Of a stretch of DNA of 7,136 nt, positions 4,141-7,136 are shown piece by piece. The stretch comes from Phycisphaerales bacterium UBA2396 (GTDB taxonomy: Bacteria > Planctomycetota > Phycisphaerae > Phycisphaerales > UBA1924). The number at the start of each line of letters is the position of its first letter. The first letter of the stretch is position 1. The translations under genes and the position numbers were made by a program. The notes below the pieces were generated by a model. It had not been told where the DNA came from. It ran no database searches and saw nothing but the letters and a program-made list of their open reading frames with translations. The stretch covers positions 1-7,136 of the forward strand of contig DDSG01000158.1 in assembly GCA_002343325.1 (NCBI GenBank), in the 5' to 3' direction.

Positions 4141-6051
4141 ATGTCGACTTCTCCGACGCAATCACGCCAGAGCGAAGCCCCCACGACGAATGCGAACCCT
4201 GGCCAGACACACGGACGCGGGGGCGCCGCCGCTCCGGGGACAGGCCAGACGATCGATCCGCAAGCGGTGACGATTTCTGGGCTTGTGCTCGATCCGGTGT
4301 ACGCGCCAGGCTCGCCGGTTGTTGAGAGCCTGCGCACGTCAGAGACGATCGATCGCGACCTTGGAAAGGGCGGCCAGCCGGGCCAGTTCCCCTACACGCG
4401 AGGGCTTTTCCCGCAGGGGTACCGCACACGTCTCTGGACGATGCGACAGTTCGCCGGTTTCGGCTCGGCGGACGACACCAACCAGCGCTTCAAGTACCTG
4501 CTCGCACAAGCCAAAGGCACGAGCGCGAACACCGGTCTTTCGACGGCGTTCGACCTGCCCACCCTCATGGGACGCGACAGCGACGACGACCTTTCGGTGG
4601 GCGAGGTGGGCAAGTGCGGCGTGGCGATCAGCACGATCGAGGACATGCACCGCCTCTACGCGGATATCCCGGTTGACAAGGTGACCGTCAGCCAGACGAT
4701 CAACGGCCCGGCGGCGGTGATCTGGGCGATGTACCTCGCCCACGCGCTGCAGCGCGGCATCTCGTGGGACACGCTGGGCGGCACACTCCAGAACGACATC
4801 CTCAAGGAGTTCCACAGCCAGAACGAGTTCATCTATCCGCCAGAACCGAGCGTGAAGCTCGTCGTCGACACGATCGAGTTCCAGAGCGCCCACGTGCCCA
4901 AGTGGAACAGCGTGAGCATCTCGGGGTACCACATCCGCGAGGCCGGCAGCAGCGCCCACCATGAGCTCGCCTTCACGCTCCGCGACGGGATGGAGTACGT
5001 CGAAGCGTGCCTCGAGCGCGGGATGAACATCGACGCCTTCGCACCGCGACTGTCATTCTTCTTCAACAGCCACAACGAGTTCTTCGAGGAGATCTGCAAG
5101 CTCCGCGCGGCGAGGCGGATCTGGGCCCGCGTCATGCGCCACCGCTACGGCGCCACGAACGAACGCTCGTGGTACATGAAGACGCACGTGCAGACGGCTG
5201 GTTGCAGCCTCACGGAGCAGCAGCCCCTCAACAACATCGTTCGCGTCGCATACCAGGCGATGGCCGGCGTGCTGGGCGGGTGCCAAAGCCTGCACACCGA
5301 CAGCATGGACGAGACGCTCGGCCTGCCCACCGAACAGGCCGTCACCGTCGCACTGCGGACGCAGCAGATTCTTGCCCACGAAACGGGCGTGACTCGTGTC
5401 GTCGATCCGCTCGGCGGTTCGTGGTTCGTCGAGCAGCTCACGGACACCATGGAACGCGAGGCACTCAACCTGATCCATGAGATCGACTCGATGGGCGACT
5501 ACTCGGACTGGAAGCCCGCCTCCAAGCCCGCCCAGCCCGCGACCCTTTCGGAGCACGCGGCATACGGCCGACGCAAGAGCTTCGGCAAGTCGGTCGTCAA
5601 CGGGATCAACCGCGGGTATTTCCGCCGGGCGATCGCAGAGGCGAGCTATCGCTTCAGCGAGGAGTGCGAGGCCGGCGACCGCATCACCGTGGGCGTCAAC
5701 GCCTACGTCGACAACGACGAGAAGAGGCCGATCGACATCCTGCAGATCGGGCACGAGGTCGAGGTGCAGCAGAATGATCGCCTGGCCGACTTCAAGAAGC
5801 GGCGCGACCCCGCCTTGGTCGCCCGGGCTCTCGACAACATCCGCGACGTCTGCCAGGGCAAGACGCCGCGCCACGCCCTCAACATCCTGAAGGGCGCCGG
5901 CACGGGCTCGGACCCGAAGTCGTGGGGGCTGCACGCCACCAACGTCATGCCCGCCCTTGTCGAGGGTGCGCTGGCCAACTGCACCCTCGGCGAGATGGTT
6001 CAGGCGATGGCCGACATCTATGGGCGCTACACCGGCGGGCCCGAATGGTGA
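4141..6051 (+). CDS. icmA: B12-dependent acyl-CoA mutase large subunit, isobutyryl-CoA mutase-like
   Basis: This 636-residue protein has the catalytic TIM-barrel of the methylmalonyl-CoA mutase family, with recognisable blocks TMRQFAGFG (100-108), STAFDLPTLMG, GTLQNDILKEF, SISGYHIREAG, FAPRLSFFF and GGCQSLHTDSMDE. It ends without the cobalamin domain (no DxHxxG), so it needs a separate small B12-binding subunit, not seen here. Substrate-deciding positions are Phe104 (Tyr89 in methylmalonyl-CoA mutase, Phe80 in isobutyryl-CoA mutase, Ile90 in 2-hydroxyisobutyryl-CoA mutase) and Gln227 (Arg207, Gln198, Gln208). The conserved histidine is His264. This pair fits interconversion of isobutyryl-CoA and n-butyryl-CoA, as in branched-chain amino acid or fatty acid metabolism in the cytoplasm. 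The first 45 or so residues are a polar, Thr/Pro/Gly-rich extension. Insertions occur near 125-130 and 453-483. An automated label of methylmalonyl-CoA mutase would be likely but probably wrong on substrate. Family is certain; substrate is inferred. Confidence 0.88.
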   Translation: MSTSPTQSRQSEAPTTNANPGQTHGRGGAAAPGTGQTIDPQAVTISGLVLDPVYAPGSPVVESLRTSETIDRDLGKGGQPGQFPYTRGLFPQGYRTRLWTMRQFAGFGSADDTNQRFKYLLAQAKGTSANTGLSTAFDLPTLMGRDSDDDLSVGEVGKCGVAISTIEDMHRLYADIPVDKVTVSQTINGPAAVIWAMYLAHALQRGISWDTLGGTLQNDILKEFHSQNEFIYPPEPSVKLVVDTIEFQSAHVPKWNSVSISGYHIREAGSSAHHELAFTLRDGMEYVEACLERGMNIDAFAPRLSFFFNSHNEFFEEICKLRAARRIWARVMRHRYGATNERSWYMKTHVQTAGCSLTEQQPLNNIVRVAYQAMAGVLGGCQSLHTDSMDETLGLPTEQAVTVALRTQQILAHETGVTRVVDPLGGSWFVEQLTDTMEREALNLIHEIDSMGDYSDWKPASKPAQPATLSEHAAYGRRKSFGKSVVNGINRGYFRRAIAEASYRFSEECEAGDRITVGVNAYVDNDEKRPIDILQIGHEVEVQQNDRLADFKKRRDPALVARALDNIRDVCQGKTPRHALNILKGAGTGSDPKSWGLHATNVMPALVEGALANCTLGEMVQAMADIYGRYTGGPEW

Positions 6052-6079
6052 TCCGCGGGCGCAATCGGAGTTGATCTGA

Positions 6080-6085
6080 TACCCT
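6080..6085 (+). promoter_or_regulatory. Possible -10 element of a leaderless transporter transcript
   Basis: No Shine-Dalgarno site lies at a normal distance from the ATG at 6093; the nearest, CGGAG at 6066-6070, is 22 bases away. TACCCT at 6080-6085 fits TANNNT and ends 7 bases before the ATG, the spacing seen in leaderless promoters of some bacteria. The motif is short and may be chance. The alternative is read-through from the mutase gene 41 bp upstream. Confidence 0.2.
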
Positions 6086-6092
6086 GCGATCC

Positions 6093-7136
6093 ATGCAGCC
6101 CACCGGCCGACTTGCCCTGCACTGGAAGGTCCTCATCGCGCTGATTCTCGGCGTCCTCGCCGGCGCGGCGGTCAATGAGTTCTGGACCGCCGACACCTGG
6201 AAACAGATGGGCGTCGCGGACCCCAAGGCATTCATCGCCGGCAAGCCCTCCGACGCCAACTCGCCGACGCTCGCCGCCGAGGCCGCCAAGATCGTCAAGC
6301 TCGCCAACACGTTTGTCGGCGATCTCTTCCTGCGCGGGCTTCGGTTCATCGCGATTCCCGTCGTCTTCTTCAGCCTCGTGGTCGCCGTCGCGGGCGTGGG
6401 AGACCTGCGAAAGGTCGGGCGCGTCGGCGTCAAGGCGGTCCTGTGGTTTCTCTTCACGATGACAGTGTCGGTAGCCATCGCTCTGGCGATCGCCCTGCTC
6501 GTTCGCCCCGGCTCGTTCGTCTCCGAATCCGCCCGTGAAGCGCTGCTCGCCGCGAACGCCTCCGAGGCGGCCGTCCGCATCAAGGCGGCCCAGGAACTCC
6601 CCGTCACCGGTGCCGCGTACCTGTTCCAGTACCTGCTCGATATCGTGCCCGCCAATCCGTTCGTCGCGCTGGCGGGGGGGCCGATGCTTCAGGTACTCAG
6701 CGCCGCCATCCTCTTTGGCATCGGGCTCACGATGATCCCCAAAGAAAGCGCCGAGGTGGCGGTCCGATTCTGTTCCGCGGCGGGCGATGCCGTCATGGCC
6801 TTGGTGCGGCTTGTGCTCCTACTGTCCCCGTATGCCGTCTTCTGTCTCTCCTCTCGCTTCATCGCCGACGTCGGGCCCGAGGCCCTGGTCAGCCTGCTCG
6901 TGTTCTGTCTGAGCGTCATCGGAGGTCTCGCCGCGATTGTCTTCGTCTTCCAGCCGCTCATGCTGCTCGCTGTCACCCCGCGAGACAACAAGATCGGGCT
7001 CCGACGCTTCGTCAGGGGAATGGCCCCGGCGTTCACGCTCGCGTTCTCCAGCTCCAGTTCCTCCGCCACGCTCCCCGCGACGATCCAGTGCACTCCCGCC
7101 GGGGTCCGCCCCCCCCCCGCCACCCGCCCCCACCTC
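6093..7136 (+). CDS. Dicarboxylate/amino acid:cation symporter, DAACS family (partial, 3' end missing)
   Basis: 348 codons are open to the window edge. The product is a multi-pass inner-membrane transporter of the DctA/GltP type, which moves dicarboxylates or acidic or neutral amino acids with Na+ or H+. Seen in order: first membrane helix at about 11-29; a long polar loop to about 65; GDLFLRGLRFIAIPVVFFSL (about 77-96), a family-typical block; several further helices; and the re-entrant hairpin 1 signature with six serines and ATLP at 319-328. The NMDGT helix, hairpin 2 and last helix are missing, about 80-100 residues. Substrate cannot be named. It starts 41 bp after the mutase stop on the same strand, so it could be cotranscribed, but no functional link is evident. 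From about residue 337 the translation (GVRPPP and on) departs from the expected family sequence, probably through end-of-contig errors. Confidence 0.88.
   Translation, partial: MQPTGRLALHWKVLIALILGVLAGAAVNEFWTADTWKQMGVADPKAFIAGKPSDANSPTLAAEAAKIVKLANTFVGDLFLRGLRFIAIPVVFFSLVVAVAGVGDLRKVGRVGVKAVLWFLFTMTVSVAIALAIALLVRPGSFVSESAREALLAANASEAAVRIKAAQELPVTGAAYLFQYLLDIVPANPFVALAGGPMLQVLSAAILFGIGLTMIPKESAEVAVRFCSAAGDAVMALVRLVLLLSPYAVFCLSSRFIADVGPEALVSLLVFCLSVIGGLAAIVFVFQPLMLLAVTPRDNKIGLRRFVRGMAPAFTLAFSSSSSSATLPATIQCTPAGVRPPPATRPHL
7109..7118. other. Run of ten C near the window end, suspect sequence
   Basis: A 10-base C homopolymer is followed by an almost pure C stretch to the end. Conserved transporter sequence (usually a short variable part, then SFVLPLGAT) should occur here but the translation gives Pro-rich text. 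A sequencing or assembly error at a contig end is the simplest explanation. Confidence 0.55.

Noticed and set aside
3435..4325. A 296-codon plus-strand frame spanning the promoter region
   Set aside because: It overlaps the cytochrome gene in antisense, the A/T-rich intergenic core and the start of the mutase in another frame, and it has no recognisable domain.
4339..5934. Long minus-strand frames opposite the mutase (207 and 293 codons)
   Set aside because: They are mirror frames of a GC-rich gene with clear family motifs on the plus strand; no own motifs or ribosome sites were seen.
1..7136. CRISPR array, insertion sequence, tRNA or phage-like element
   Set aside because: No regularly spaced repeats, transposase-like frames, terminal inverted repeats or tRNA-like sequence were found; gaps between genes are short apart from the 215-bp divergent region.

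Overview
The window is GC-rich DNA from a Gram-negative type bacterium. It has exported and membrane-anchored redox proteins, a periplasmic N2O reductase and Shine-Dalgarno sites. It carries no mobile element, RNA gene or CRISPR array that I can see. The Sec-exported clade II (atypical) NosZ, the membrane-anchored dihaem cytochrome and the stand-alone acyl-CoA mutase subunit fit groups such as Planctomycetota or Gemmatimonadota. This is an impression from protein style, and the sequence alone does not settle the taxon.

The left half (1-3925, minus strand) is the promoter-proximal part of a clade II nos operon. Reading away from the centre, the order is: a membrane-anchored dihaem cytochrome c (3925-3014), nosZ (2941-830), the polytopic membrane protein nosB (745-68), and the first 23 codons of an exported protein (71 to the window edge). 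The last is most likely nosD and overlaps the nosB stop by 4 bp. Together these would bring electrons to the periplasm, reduce N2O to N2 and help mature or energise the copper enzyme. No nitrite or NO reductase gene is in view.

The centre (3926-4140) is a divergent intergenic region with an A/T-rich core. Its strongest feature is a 17-bp motif (GATWTATCGATATGTTT) present twice with 16/17 identity, 52 bp apart, close to five helical turns. The nos-proximal copy also forms a perfect 6-4-6 inverted repeat. This is a good candidate operator for the nos operon.

The right half (4141-7136, plus strand) holds a B12-dependent acyl-CoA mutase large subunit. It lacks its own cobalamin domain and carries the Phe/Gln active-site pair of isobutyryl-CoA mutase, not the Tyr/Arg pair of methylmalonyl-CoA mutase. 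After 41 bp follows a dicarboxylate/amino acid:cation symporter (DAACS family), cut by the window end. Its last dozen codons, around a run of ten C, look like poor end-of-contig sequence.

Every major gene belongs to a known family. The less ordinary points are the paired operator-like repeats, the mutase substrate signature and insertions, and the stem-loops between nosZ and nosB.
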